64,000 nucleotides of DNA from Zeus faber. Taxonomy: Eukaryota > Chordata > Actinopteri > Zeiformes > Zeidae. Made by a program: the position numbers and the translations under genes. Positions 1 through 24,060 of the stretch are shown in pieces; the first letter of the stretch is position 1; each line of letters begins with the position of its first letter. The DNA lies in the NCBI GenBank assembly GCA_960531495.1, contig OY482850.1, positions 6,601,653-6,665,652 of the forward strand, read 5' to 3'. The notes beneath the pieces were generated by a model, which was not told the DNA's origin, searched no databases, and saw only the letters and a program-made list of their open reading frames with translations.

Positions 1-2008
1 TTGAATTCCCCCCAAATATATTATATTATATCGTGACCGAATGAAGAGATTCCTGTGAGAGGTCCAGTGAGTCGTCAAGAACCGACTCTCGAAAAAGAGC
101 CGAACCTTCCATCGCGACAGTACAGCGAGGCCCCGTAGCTTGCCCCCTTGTTGACTGTTATCTCTCTCAACCCCCACAGAAAGCAGGGCTTGGCGGCTCC
201 GGTCCCGGCCTCCCCGGCCGCCCGCCCGGAGAAACGCTGTCTCCCCGCCTGTGCAAAACGCAGGCGTGGCAACAACGTGAAGCGTGCAGGATGACCTGAC
301 CCCATGGAAGGTCTCCACCCTCCCGTCTCCCCCCTGAACACACACACACATATATACAGTACATTCCAAACTGACTGTAGCACCGGACACCGGCCGGTGT
401 GTGTAGTGGAAGCTGAACGCTCATCGCAACAGAAGGACACTTCACCCACGGTCCGACGCAAACCTGAGGACATTCCAAAGATGGAGAGAACCTTTTTCAA
501 CAGGGAGGGAGGGAGTTGGGGCTGATTGTCTCTGATATCCGTTTGTTTGTGAAGGGTGTTCTTCTTCCCAAGATCTTGTCTCTGGGACCCCGAGGTTTGT
601 ATTGTCGGACATGATTTCGTCCAAACTTCCACCCTTGTCTATATTTTAGTTATGGAGATACTGGTGAAACAAGGATCAAAACAAGTCATTATTGTATATT
701 CTCTAATGGAAATAACAGTGACATTTATCTATTAATCACTTTTTCCGGGGACTAGCTAAATGTATATTGAATCTAATTGTCTATAATATCATTAAAGCTG
801 TACTGGTTGGACCTTTATTAATCCAATAATAATTATTTAATAATTAAATTTAATTAACAAAAATAATTAATAATAATTTAAACTTTTCTTTCCTTCTGTG
901 TAACATGTTTGTAACGTGTATATTTCTCTATTCTGTATGAGACAAGAATTGGATTTTTGATGTGAAATAAATGCGAAAGATGCACACGTAACGCCTTGTG
1001 CAATTGTATGTGTATGCAGAGTAACAGATTATAAGCAAATAATCTATTTTGAATAAGTATTGCTGTATGAAGTGGATTTGAAGTGTGGAATAATAATATA
1101 TACTGTAGTTGCAGGCCGCAAAGCACAGAGTCCAGTTTAGTCGCAAAAATTTGTTCTCCTGCCGGAGTTGAGCGTTGAGTACGATGCATTGGTGAAAAAG
1201 CACCAAGATAACAGACCTTGGGACCACCGACACAAATAGTTTTCTGAGTTACCGTGAAATGCAGCATCACTTGCTACTCTCTCTCATCTCCACCCGGCGC
1301 AGATCCTGCGAGAAGCAACTAAAACACCAATGGAGTCCAGATTCCAGCACCCTGTGTGAAATGCCCCCCAGAGCCACACGCTACACACAATGTCAGATTG
1401 GGCAACACTGTGTGCAATTCCTCCTACAGATATAATGGGATGTGGATTGAACTTGGAACACAGCCTGTGTGGACAGCTCTGAATAGAAATATCAGTTTGT
1501 GTCCATGGGTTTGACGGTTGGTGAGAACCAGACTATCACATTACATTGACACGTGAAATGTCAGAATCCGAGCAAAAACAACAACAATGATAAATATAGC
1601 TGCAGGCAGCAATACACGGGGTCCAGTTTATTCGTATTATGTACGTGTTAACATTTTCAACAAGTTACTTTTTCATGAAATACGAAAGACGTGGTTTTTC
1701 TGTCAGTAATTACCATTCGCAGCTTCTATTTTCCAACGCCTTGCTGGATCTTGAACGCATCACTCTGTTGGCGTTGCACGTTTCAGTCAGAGTCGCACAT
1801 TTCAGTGATTTCGACTCGACGTGGTTACTTTTGTGGATAACCTTTTTGCTAGTTTTCATTAATCCGCCAAAGTTATGGGGACCACGGAAAGAAAGTACAT
1901 AAATATACACGTAAACTGATAGTTGGTAACGTAGAACAACACAGAGTCCACACTGCACACTGGATACGGGGGCAATGGACATTCTCAATCGGAATCTGTA
2001 CATTTATA
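1..2008. other. Gene-free left edge with low-copy repeat fragments
   Basis: I see no supportable exon here. The open frames at 75-632 sit in a GC-rich patch (about 186-300) and show no family I recognise or splice-bounded structure. A motif resembling GCTGCAGGCAGCAATAC followed by GTCCAGTTTA occurs at about 1104-1140 and 1594-1630, and a related copy lies at 2521-2553 after the LINE tail. The stretch therefore looks like debris of one dispersed repeat family. The segment 780-890 is AT-rich (TAATTAA-like) and otherwise featureless. Confidence 0.6.
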
Positions 2009-2442
2009 GTACAGGACGGTAGTGGAACAGCTATGTTGTACGGTTTAGAGGCGGTGGCACTGACAAAAAGGCAGGTGGCTGAACTGGAGGCGGCAGAGTT
2101 GAGGATGTTGAGATTTTCATTGGGAGTGACAAGGATGGACAGGATTAAGAATGAGTACATTAGAGGGACAGCTCAGGTTGGACAGTTTGGTGGAAAAGTG
2201 AGAGAGGCCAGATTGAGACGGTTTGGACACGTGTGTAGGAGAGATGAGAGTTACATTGGGAGAAGGATGCTGAGGATCCTTCTCCCAAGAGGCAAGAGGA
2301 AAAGAGGAAGGCCAAAGAGAAGCTTTATGGATGTGGTGAGGGCGGACATGCAGGCGATTGGTGTAAGGAGGAAGATGCGCAGAACATAAGGTATTGGAGG
2401 CAGAAGATCCACTGTGGCGACCCCTAACGGGAGCAGCCCAAA
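2009..2442 (+). mobile_element. 5'-truncated non-LTR retrotransposon (LINE) 3' end
   Basis: Translation from about 2033 gives the C-terminal tail of a LINE polyprotein of the type with LRMLRFSLGVTRMDRI, then YIRGTAQVGQFGGKVREARL, an RRFGHVCRRD block and KRGRPKRSFMDVV. This arrangement is typical of the region after the reverse transcriptase in fish LINEs. The frame breaks near 2360: the expected C-terminus WRQKIHCGDP-stop continues in another frame to about 2428, so the copy is dead. The reverse transcriptase domain itself is absent (5' truncation). The element ends in an (AAG)n tail and is followed by (AAT)n. The clade (RTE-like or other) was not resolved. Confidence 0.75.
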
Positions 2443-2472
2443 GAAGAAGAAGAAGAAGAAGTATGATGACAC

Positions 2473-2518
<46 letters not shown>
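2443..2518 (+). repeat. (AAG)n then (AAT)n simple repeat
   Basis: An AAG run at 2443-2461 is followed, after a short spacer, by an AAT/ATA run at about 2473-2518. It sits directly at the 3' end of the LINE fragment, which fits microsatellites seeded by a retrotransposon tail. Confidence 0.9.
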
Positions 2519-2519
<1 letters not shown>

Positions 2520-5192
2520 ATGTAGCTGCAGGCAGCAATACTCAGGATCCAGTGAAGTGGGCCCTTCATTAAATTGTGACTGCAGATGTTAATTTGTTCC
2601 CGCCTGGTGGGGTCTGAGCCACTGTGCGTAGAGTTGCCACCTTCAATGTAGAAAAATAAAGGACACCTTGCCAGGGACACAAGTCAAGTGGGTGTCTGTC
2701 CTTCATGGGCCAGTTTGTGCTTTTTATGCATCAATATCAAAGTCCTCTCTGCTGCTCTCAACATGAATGTAAAGGACATAAAGAATGAATAAGAGTAAAG
2801 GACAGATGCATCAATTATATGAAGGATTAGTTGGTTTGTCAAAATAAACTATTTGGTATATCTGGTGCATGTGAGTTGTCCTCAGAAACATATAAACTTA
2901 TGACGTTTAATGCGCTGCACCTCCAATCTCTCTCAAGTCTTCTGGTAATACTTTAAGTTAATTTTTTCAAACATAATAAAGGGTAATAGTAATATAATAA
3001 TACCTGTTACTTTGTAACTGTGTATGGTTAAGAGTTTGTTTCTTATTTTCCCGGTGTGTGTGGCGTTATCTTGGTGAGGTTTGTGTTGTTGACTCAGATG
3101 ACCTGTGTACACCGCCAACTTGCCCATGTGCGCAAGGATTTCTCTGTTGCAGCATACTATGCGCGGCGCCATCTTGATGAGGTTGTGGTTGTTGACCACA
3201 AACTCCATCCACGATACTGAACCGATCTGGATTCAACTTGAACGATGCCATGTTGGAACCGCCCCAAATACAAACACGTGCCGCCATTTTGGTGAGGTCC
3301 CGATTGTTGACCTATCACTAGACTACAATGCTATCATGTGACCTGTGCGAGCAGTCATTTGCGCACATGCGCATGTTGCGGCGATGATAATAAAAAAATA
3401 CAGTTTTTTGTACTCAATTATTCCATAATAATGGGCCGATCCGGATCAAACTTGGACGACCGCATGTCAGGATCCCCCCAAATACAGACTTTATTCATCC
3501 ATAGACTACTGATGTCAGTTTTTAATTAACGAAAACAATAGGGGTCCAGTCCCGATGCTGAAACTGGCAAAATGAGGGGACTATGTGTATATGTCTTAGT
3601 TGATTTCAGCCCGAATTTGTAAATGAATGCATCCTTGCATGCAGAATTCTGGTTGAAACATCATTAAAACCCTGTCTGCAAAAAAAAAAATGTAGTTTAC
3701 AGTCTAAACCTTTATGACAAATAAAATAAAGAGACAAAGAGATAACAAAGGATGCTGAATGATGCAAAAATAGTTTAATAAATCATAACATAATCTGTCG
3801 ACTAAGTTCATAGATTAATTTTTATCCATCCAGGGCAAGGTGAATAAAGGGAATTAGTTAGGAAATTATTTAACCCTCTCTGACTCAAGCAAATGTTCAC
3901 ATTTAAGGACCAAAAAAAAAAAATATTTTTATCCTCATTCTCTCCTGTATATCCAGGAAATTACGCTGAGATTGTCTTTCTGATATTACCCCGGCTCTTA
4001 GATACTGACTCTGTGCCCCCATTGGATCATTCCTGAACGTTGGGTTCCGGTTCCTCCATTTACAAACATTACTTAAAGCTGCATTAGGTTCATTTTATGG
4101 GAGTAACATTTATTTGGACTGTTCTGCCATTTCTCGGTCAAATTGGCGAAGACCAAACGAGAGAGTCTAACATTTGAAATACCTCAAAGAAAGATCTGTA
4201 GCGTTAACGAGGCGCTTATAGTGTGGTATTGCACTTCCCGGCGAGACATGACTTTATTTTCGTTTCATTTCATTTATTCATGTACAAGGACAACACACAT
4301 AAATCAACATTTGTGTAAATGTGCCAGTGATTTTCAACCGCTGTCCTTTGGGGCAAAAAAACAAACAAACCTATAAAGTGATAACATTTACATAACAAAG
4401 AACCGTAAAGCCATAAAGACAGCAACGGCAACGAGAGAGGAACTCTCAAGGAAGGGCGCGAGCCACGCCGAGCAACAGGAAACAGCAGAACAGACAGCAA
4501 CAACAAACACCATTTTTGCACATATCCATGCAAGCAACACGAAGCAACAGAACACAGCCAAGCAACACTGACCACAGCCTTGGTTATTAGGTTTCCCAAT
4601 TGAGTCACTCTCGGCGGACCTGCATGTTATGGGTACTTCCAGGATGTGGTGTAAAGCCACAGTAACCATGCTTACATTGTCAGTATGTATTTTTTGGGAG
4701 TGTCTGTGCTTTACTTGTGTTATTATATTTCTTTCAACTTTTTACTTTGATCGATCTACATTTAACCTTCACCTTCGTTACTCGCTGCTAAATAAAATGG
4801 GAGGAAAACTGGAGAATGTTGTTAGTGAACCTGGTTATCACAAGGTTCATGTTGGAATCAAGGGTGACATCTAGCAGCAAGCTCAGCGTCAACAAACACT
4901 CTCAAGCCGGTGTTCAGAGTTGCCAGGTCCACGGTTTTCCCGTGGAATTGGGCTACTTTTCATGTGTTGAAGCGGGTTGGGGCTTTTTTTGTCCTTGTGT
5001 TGGGGGATGGCTGGGATTGTCATGCAGACCTGGCAACCCTGTCCGCGTTCAGTTAAGTCTTTGACTTAAGACTTTTACTCAAGTCATATTCTACTGAGTG
5101 ACTTTCACTCTTACCAGAGTCGTTTTTTCGTAAGATATTTCTATGACTCAAGTGTGGCTCCTTCTATTACTTTTCCCTCACTGCTTCTAGAC
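2519..5192. other. Intergenic stretch with unclassified dispersed repeats
   Basis: No gene was found. Two related blocks at about 3215-3330 and 3430-3500 share a core GATC(T/C)GGAT(T/C)(A/C)AACTTG(A/G)ACGA followed by CCCCAAATACA, so they are diverged copies of one repeat in the same orientation. At 4262-4310 there is a TCATGTACAAGGACAACACA-type sequence of the sort found in retroelement tails. The rest is AT-rich unique-looking DNA. Confidence 0.55.
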
Positions 5193-6720
5193 CAGGGGTG
5201 GGCAAACATTTTGGCTCAGGGGCCACATTGACTTTTAAAATTTGACAGACGGGCCGGGTCAGCACAAGATGCAGACATATCAAACATAAACAGAAAAAAA
5301 GCATTACAGTGTTAATACACTTACCTTTTAGTGGGAACAGTGTTGTTGATCATCCCTTTTTGCCAGTGCATCGGAGTCTGGTGTTAGTTTTGTTGTGGCA
5401 ATTCTCAGAACAGATCTGAGGTGTTCATCACTCAACTGGGATCTGTGGGGTGCTTTGTTGGTGTTTGTCACACTAGAAGTCTGTTCAAACACATACGTGG
5501 AGCCAAACAACACCAGCATCCTCTGTGCCATCTTCTGGATGTTTGGAAATGTGGCTGCACTTAATGAAGCATAAAACTCATCCAGTTTAAGAGAGTTGAA
5601 CTTCTCCTTTAAGACGGTGTCACATTGGAGATCAATCGGTTCCAACTGCAACTCCTGTGGCGCCGTTTCAGGGTCTTGTGAGAAGGGACCTGACACCAGC
5701 TGAAGTGACTTGTCAATTTTTCCAAAATCAAAGAACCGACGGCAGAATTCTTCATGCAGGTCATCCACTGATTTCCTGTATTTTTTCACATGTTGCGGGG
5801 CCTCTTTCAACGTAGCCAGTGTGGGGAAATGAGCGAATGACTTGTTTGGCATTTGCTTTGAGAGTAAAGCTAGCTTGGTTTTGAAGGCTCTGACGTTTGA
5901 ATGCATTTCATGCACAAACTGGTCTTTCCCTTGTAGCTTCACGTTCAGCTCATTCATGTGTGTCAGTATGTCCACAGCAAAAGCTAAATCACAAATCCAA
6001 TCTGTGTCTCTCAGCTCAGGAAACCGGTCAGCGTTCTCAGGTAGCTCCAAAAATGAGATAATCTCCCGTTTGAGCTTCCACACTCGTTGACATACTTTCC
6101 CCAAACTTAACCAGTGGACATTAGAATGGTAAAGCAAGTCCCTGTGATCAGCGTCAGTTTCTTCAAGAAACTTAATAAACTGACGTTGGTGAAGTCCCCC
6201 CGCTCGAATAAAGTGAACAAGTTTTACAACTGGCTTCACCACGTGGTCAAGCTGCAATACAGACAGTGCTTCCTGGTGAATTATGCAGTCTAGGAAAATT
6301 ACCTCCTGCTCAGGGTTTTCCTATTTCGCCCTCTCCTGGATTCTTTTGAGCAGTCCGACGTTTTTTCCCGTCAGATTTGGCGATCCATCTGTGGTAACGT
6401 TGGCGAGCGTACTCCAAGGTAGCTTGTGCCTCTTGATGACCGCCGACACACTGTCATACAAGTCCTCTCCCCGTGTTTTCCCTCTAAGGGATTCCATGGC
6501 CAAAAACTCCTCCGTTTTCTCAAAATTTGTCATTAATCCCTCTGATAAAAATTAAAAGCTGAGCGGTGTCCTTTATGTCATTACTTTCGTCTCGTGCCAA
6601 AGAATATAATGTAAATGACTCCGCTTTTTTGTTTAGCGTGCTAGCTAAGTCTTTGTCAATTAATTCAACACGGCGAGTCACTGTCCTGATTAGGGCGTAG
6701 ACAGTTGCACTTGAGGTAGC
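5193..6720 (-). pseudogene. hAT-family transposase pseudogene (GTF2IRD2/ZBED-like)
   Basis: Reading the minus strand from about 6710 down to 5328 gives a GTF2IRD2/ZBED-type hAT transposase: a TTDGSPNLTGKNVGLL stretch (about 6400), then DCIIHQEALSVLQLDHVV, HSNVHWLSLGKV, and a C-terminal dimerisation block with LFGSTYVFEQ and LSDEHLRSVLRIA. The 3' terminal hAT-like sequence CAGGGGTGGGCAAAC lies at 5193. Two lesions break the frame: an in-frame stop (near 6322, after IQERAK) and a frameshift near 6535, where the upstream part (about 6540-6710) continues in another frame. The zinc-finger N-terminus and the matching 5' inverted repeat are missing. In animals this family can be domesticated, but here the breaks argue for a dead element. 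Confidence 0.85.
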
Positions 6721-7083
6721 GGGTGAATTATTATAATTATTATATAATTATCACAAGTGAATTCGCTAAAACACGACTAAAAGGTGCAGTCTGATCCATT
6801 CCATCCATGGTTGTGGGGATCTTTTTTTTTTTGTTTGCTTGTTTTTGGACGCGATGGACAAACGGCATCTAAATGTGCAATCTGAGAAGCAAACAATCTG
6901 AAAAGCTGGTTCTTTGCAAAATATCTACAGGTGGACTGACGACGAAGCAGTTTGACACTCGAAAAGGGCTGGTCGGGTTAAAGTTACCAAGTCCGCCTCC
7001 AAATTATTTATCTGTGTTGACAGAAATTCAGTGGAAACTACAGCTCACGTTTACAACATCACGGACAACATAGGACCTGACCC

Positions 7084-7126
<43 letters not shown>

Positions 7127-7237
7127 CGGGGGGTATGGCCAAATCTGAGCCGACAGCAGTCAAATCTAAACCGACAACCCTACCTCTGAATGTTTCATGG
7201 CCTTTAGGTAGAGACAGATACTGCAGCGTGGCTCATA
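6721..7237. other. Intergenic DNA with a (TG)n microsatellite
   Basis: No gene was recognised. A TG run occupies about 7086-7124. The short open frame over it is an artefact of the dinucleotide repeat. Confidence 0.7.
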
Positions 7238-8073
7238 TACACCAATCAACCAAAACATTAAAACCACCTGCCTAATATTGTGTAGGTCCCCCTCGTGCCG
7301 CCAAAACAGCTCTGCCCCATGGAGGCATGGACTCCACCTCTGAAGGTGTCCTGTGGTATCTGGCAACAAGACATTAGCAGCAGATCCTTTCAGTCCTGGG
7401 AGTTGGGAGGTGAGGCCCCCACGGATCGGGCTTGTTGTTCCAGCACATCCCACAGATGCTCGGATTGAGATCTGGGTCATTTGGAGGCCAAGTCAACACC
7501 TTGTCTTTGTCATGTTCCTCAAACCATTCCTGAACATTTTTGTGCAGTGTGGCAGGGCGCATTGTCCTGCTGAAAGAGGCCACTGCCATCAGGGAATAGC
7601 GTTGCCATGAAGGGGTGTACTTGGTCAATGATGTTTAGGGAGGTGATAGGTGTCAAAGTAACACCCACATGAATGCCAGGACCCAATGTTTCCCAGCAGA
7701 ACATTGCCCAGAGCATCACACTGCATCTCAGTCAGCATTGACTAGCAATGTGGAGTGAAGTCCAGCCCGTCTGGTCCGAAACCACAGAAGAGCTACTGTA
7801 GCACAAATTGCTGAAAAAGTTCATGTGGGCATGATAGAAAGGTGTCAGAATACAGTGCAGGCCCGATGCATGGAGGCCCCACCTCGCAACTTCCAGGTCT
7901 TAAAGGATCTGCTAAAACCTCTTGGTGCCAGATACTACAGCACACCTTCAGGGGTCAGGTGGAGTCCATGCCTCAATGAATCAGAACTGTTTTGGGGGCA
8001 CGTGGGGGAGCTATACAATATCAGTGGTTATTAGTGGTGGTTTTGATGTTGTGGCTGATCGGTGTGTACACAG
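7238..8073. mobile_element. Tc1-like transposon remnant, inverted/chimeric
   Basis: The ends carry inverted terminal sequences: ACCAATCAACCAAAACATTA at about 7242 and, in opposite orientation, TGTTGTGGCTGATCGGTGT at about 8048. From about 7720 down to 7374 the minus strand encodes the Tc1 catalytic region: MLWAMFCWETLGPGIHV, FQQDNAPCHTA (second Asp) and PPNDPDLNP. From about 7860 to 8060 the plus strand encodes a second, oppositely directed C-terminal tail (MEAPPRNFQVLKDLL...). So two 3' halves face away from each other. Frameshifts and the lack of the N-terminal DNA-binding half show that it is inactive. Confidence 0.8.
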
Positions 8074-8560
8074 TATATGTGTGTGTGTATTTGTATGGGT
8101 GTCTAAACATAAGGAAGGAGTCAGGTTGTAGGACAGGAAGCCACTGCTCTAGTTACTTCTCTGGGGGAGGAAGTTGATACTGGCTGCCATGCTTGGATTA
8201 CAAGTACACAAACACACGCAAAACACTTAGGATTTGGTGACCTGTAACGTATACAGCCAATTTACCACTTCTCCGGGCGTCAATTAATACATTTATTTAC
8301 TGTATATCCATATATACGAATGTGTTACCAATTACAATTAACGCTGAATTTGTGAGAAATTTGTCTAAGAGCAGCCCATGTGTCAGGAATGGCATACTTA
8401 AAGCTACATACCACGTGCTTACTATTGTCCAACTTTTTGCATCTTATTTGAGCGTACTATGGTTTTGGACATACTAAACACGTTCACATACGAATCTGGT
8501 GTACTAGTATAGTATCTAATAGTACACTAGAATGCCATTTCGTATTCCTAGCATCCGGAT
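8074..8560. other. Intergenic DNA, nothing recognised
   Basis: AT-rich sequence with no exon, RNA gene or clear repeat visible. Confidence 0.5.
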
Positions 8561-9440
8561 GACCTAGAGATTGCGTTTGGTAGCCACCGTGCTGAGTCTT
8601 TTGGACAGCTTCTTGGTGAAGAGGCCATGGATGGCAAAGTTGTCTGGAATCATCCATGATGTAAATGGTCTTTGCAGCGCATCTATTGGTGTAAAGGACG
8701 CTTCTCAGATCCGCTGAAGCGGTTGCATTTTCCTCTGCCGTGTTGCAGTTACAGTACCAGGTGCTTTCAACTGCTGCATCTGTGGTTCCTGAGACCAGAT
8801 TTCCAAAGCCTTCTCAGAAGGCTTAGGTTATAAAGGAGCTGCTGGGACTTCTTCCCGACGAGTCCATGTACAGAGACCATTTCAGGACCTCTTGAGACAT
8901 GGACTTCAGGAGAAACTCAATGTTCTTGACCTTTTCCACTGTGCCCGCCTTGATGGTTATTGGCGCATGCACACCACTCTTCCTCAAGTCCAGGAATCTC
9001 CTCTTAGGTGGTGCAGACATTGAGCTCAAGGTTGTTCCATCGCTTCATCTGTATGTCAGCTGTGGTGTCATTACTGCTGATGGGGCCATGCTACTGTTGG
9101 TGGCGTTGGAGCTGTGTCTGGCTGCGCCGTCCATGATGGACGGATGAGGACTTCCTGACCACCTGAGGGCTTCTGATTAGAAAGTCTAACACTGTTGCTG
9201 CAGGGGGTTGGGGACCTTCGGTTAAAGGGATTAGGATGGAGGACTTGATGGTGTTAAACGCTGAGCTGTAATAGAGGACCAGCATTCACACATAGTGCTT
9301 ATGTAATGTAAAGGCGTCATCCATCGACATGTTAGTGTGGTAAGCAAATTGCAGGGAGTCCAGTGTTCTTCATGGAAATTAGAAAATGTGTTTCTTGATT
9401 GGATGATTTCTCCTAACAGTCTCAACAGTCTGTTACGACC
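8561..9440 (-). mobile_element. Decayed Rex1/CR1-type LINE reverse transcriptase
   Basis: The minus strand, read from about 9440 downward in several broken frames, gives pieces in the order expected for a Rex1-like reverse transcriptase: an SSAFNTI block (about 9250), NNLELN (about 9030), APITIKAGTVEKV then EVLKWSLYMDS (about 8960-8850), and a QQLLYNLSLLRRL-like block just downstream. Stops and frameshifts occur throughout. The catalytic FADD segment and the endonuclease were not found. The clade assignment rests on remembered Rex1/CR1 motifs. Confidence 0.6.
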
Positions 9441-9920
9441 AGAAAAGGGGTCTAAAAAAAGCGTTTGATCCGAATTGACCGGCAGATATGCTGGAGAAAA
9501 GGGTGTGTGGCTTGGATATTTTCATAGTTTGTAGGGAGCAACATAATTCAAGTTCCAACTAATTGAGTGTCAAATAATGGCTTATCTGCCTTGTAGTTAG
9601 TCTCTGCTATAAAGACAATGGTAGTTGCTCATCATCACTTATCATATTACATTTTTTTTTGAAACCTTTTGCATTCCTTATATACTCACAGAGGGCAAGA
9701 CGCCAAACATTACTACCACTCCATTTTCCATTTGTGAATCAGTCCACTGAGTATTTAGCAAGAAAGGCTTTTTTTCCCAAAACAAACTATGAACTATAGG
9801 ATTAAAGGCGGCTTTTACACCAGAAGTGCCGGGGATAGTGAATGCACAACCTCGATGACATCAACAAAAAGTCCCAATTCACTCACGACAAAGACCCAAG
9901 GGTTCATCTAAATAAAAATT
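9441..9920. other. Spacer between LINE remnant and csnk2a2 3' end
   Basis: Nothing beyond short A- or T-runs is visible. Confidence 0.5.
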
Positions 9921-9921
9921 A

Positions 9922-10640
9922 TTTATTTTTTCCCATTAATAATATCATCGCCATTATTATCGTCATTGTCAATCTATCTAGAGAAGAGTCCACCATGCCA
10001 CTTTCAGAACTGGAGTAGTGTTAAGACGCCCCGTCCGTCTGTCTGACTGGGGGAGGTCAGACAGACTGGGGGGTTTGGGGGGGGGGGGGCAGGCTGACAC
10101 TCCGTTTCATTACCCATGCTGATTCAAACTAGGAGGGACATAGGGGGTCGGGATGGGGAAGGAAGAGAGAAAGGGAGGACGAGGAGGGAATTGTCTTTAG
10201 AAATAGCTTTTCCTCTTGGTCACCACTCGTGGTGAGGGGGTGGGGACAGGAAGGCGGTTGGGGTGGGGGCGGCTTAAAGCTCACTGGCCTGGCTGCTTGA
10301 CAGGGAACCAGGACAAGCCAATCACAGAGTCATACACAGGAGGAGAGTGTATGGATAGGTGTCTGCTTATTCATTATGTGTGCGTCTGATTGTATGTGTG
10401 TGCGTGTTTAAATAAGAACATATCTGTGAGTTTGAAACTGGTCAAGGGTTACTTTGATCCACTGTCACTGTACACTTGTCAAAAGTTACTGTCACAACCG
10501 GGTACAAAGCTGAGGTAACGAAAATCCTTCTTCTTCTGTGAGAGAAGGACAGAAAGAAAGAAAGAGAGGGAGAAAGATGAAAAAATATATACATTTGCTT
10601 TGCAACCTGTGACATCGTGAGTGTAGAATTTACCCATGTT
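9922..10640 (-). other. csnk2a2: Probable csnk2a2 3'UTR with polyadenylation signal
   Basis: The stretch after the csnk2a2 stop codon contains a canonical AATAAA on the minus strand at 9927-9922 (TTTATT on the plus strand), giving a predicted 3'UTR of about 0.7 kb. Within it, at about 10036-10065, two perfect 11-base arms (GTCTGTCTGAC and GTCAGACAGAC) flank an 8-base G-rich loop, next to a long G run at 10070-10090. The 3' end is inferred, not proven. Confidence 0.5.
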
Positions 10641-23158
<12,518 letters not shown>

Positions 23159-24060
23159 GGCGGAGATCCTCGGCCTGGGCTTGGCTCTCGATGCAGGACG
23201 AGGGGGGATCCAAACCTCCCGGTGCGAGGAGGAGGAGGCACACGGGGAGGTGGGGGGGGGGGGGGGGGGTGACTAGGGACAGGGCTGGACCAAACAGGCT
23301 GACAGGTTGCCTCGGTCGGTCCTCCGGATTGTCAGCAGCAAGCAGCAGCAGCGGATGATCGGAGAGGCTGGGGGCTCGTTTGACTCCCGGTATAGTGCAG
23401 AGAATCGCGGGGCGGATGAGGGGGGCTGGGCGCTGGAAGTGCTGAGGTAGACGACGGGAAAACGCCGGTTGATTAGCTTATACGACAACCCACGGAATTC
23501 ATTAAAACGGACCCTCAAATAGAGCCCGGCTGCATGGCTTCGTGGGGGGCGGGTGGGAGTGGGGCTCGGGGGGGAATCAAACGTCACTGGTTAACCCGTC
23601 CCCGTTAAACCCACTGTCCCACCTCATGGGCCTCAAGTCAAAAAAAAAATGTCCAAGAAACGGGGGCGGCGGAGGCGGCGGAGGAGACGGAGGAGGAGAC
23701 GGAGGAGGAGGGGGGGGGGGTTACTACGTTACCCGGTTGTTGTTTTTTTTTTTGTTTTTTTTTCCCCCCAAAAGGTGAACTAAATAAATAAAAGCCTTCG
23801 GTGGTGAGGAAATGCGGAGCGCGCACCTCCGGTCCCCGGTGAGGACCCGCCGCGGCGTCGGGGATGCGGGGCGTTCTGCAGAGACGCCCCCCGGTCAGCA
23901 CCGCAGGGCAGCGGATTGCGATCGAGAGGAGCTCCGCGACCCGGAAGTCCTGTCGTTGGTCCGCCCGGGGCAAACCGAGGAGGGGGGGGGGGGACGTTCC
24001 AGCTGATCGCCAATGGGCGTTGTTAACGGGGGAACAGCGCCGCCCGGCGGCCTGGAGGTT
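23159..24060 (-). promoter_or_regulatory. csnk2a2: csnk2a2 5'UTR and GC-rich promoter region
   Basis: Upstream of the csnk2a2 ATG (23158-23156) the DNA becomes GC- and CpG-rich to about 24060, as expected for a housekeeping-type CpG-island promoter. It contains long G runs on the plus strand at 23250-23270 (about 90 bases upstream of the ATG, probably in the 5'UTR), a (GGA/GGC)n stretch at 23664-23720 and another G run at 23981-23992. No TATA box is evident. The transcription start was not located. Confidence 0.6.

Noticed and set aside
75..632. 185-codon minus-strand ORF at the left edge
   Set aside because: No recognisable domain, low-complexity composition and other overlapping frames of similar length; not supportable as a gene.
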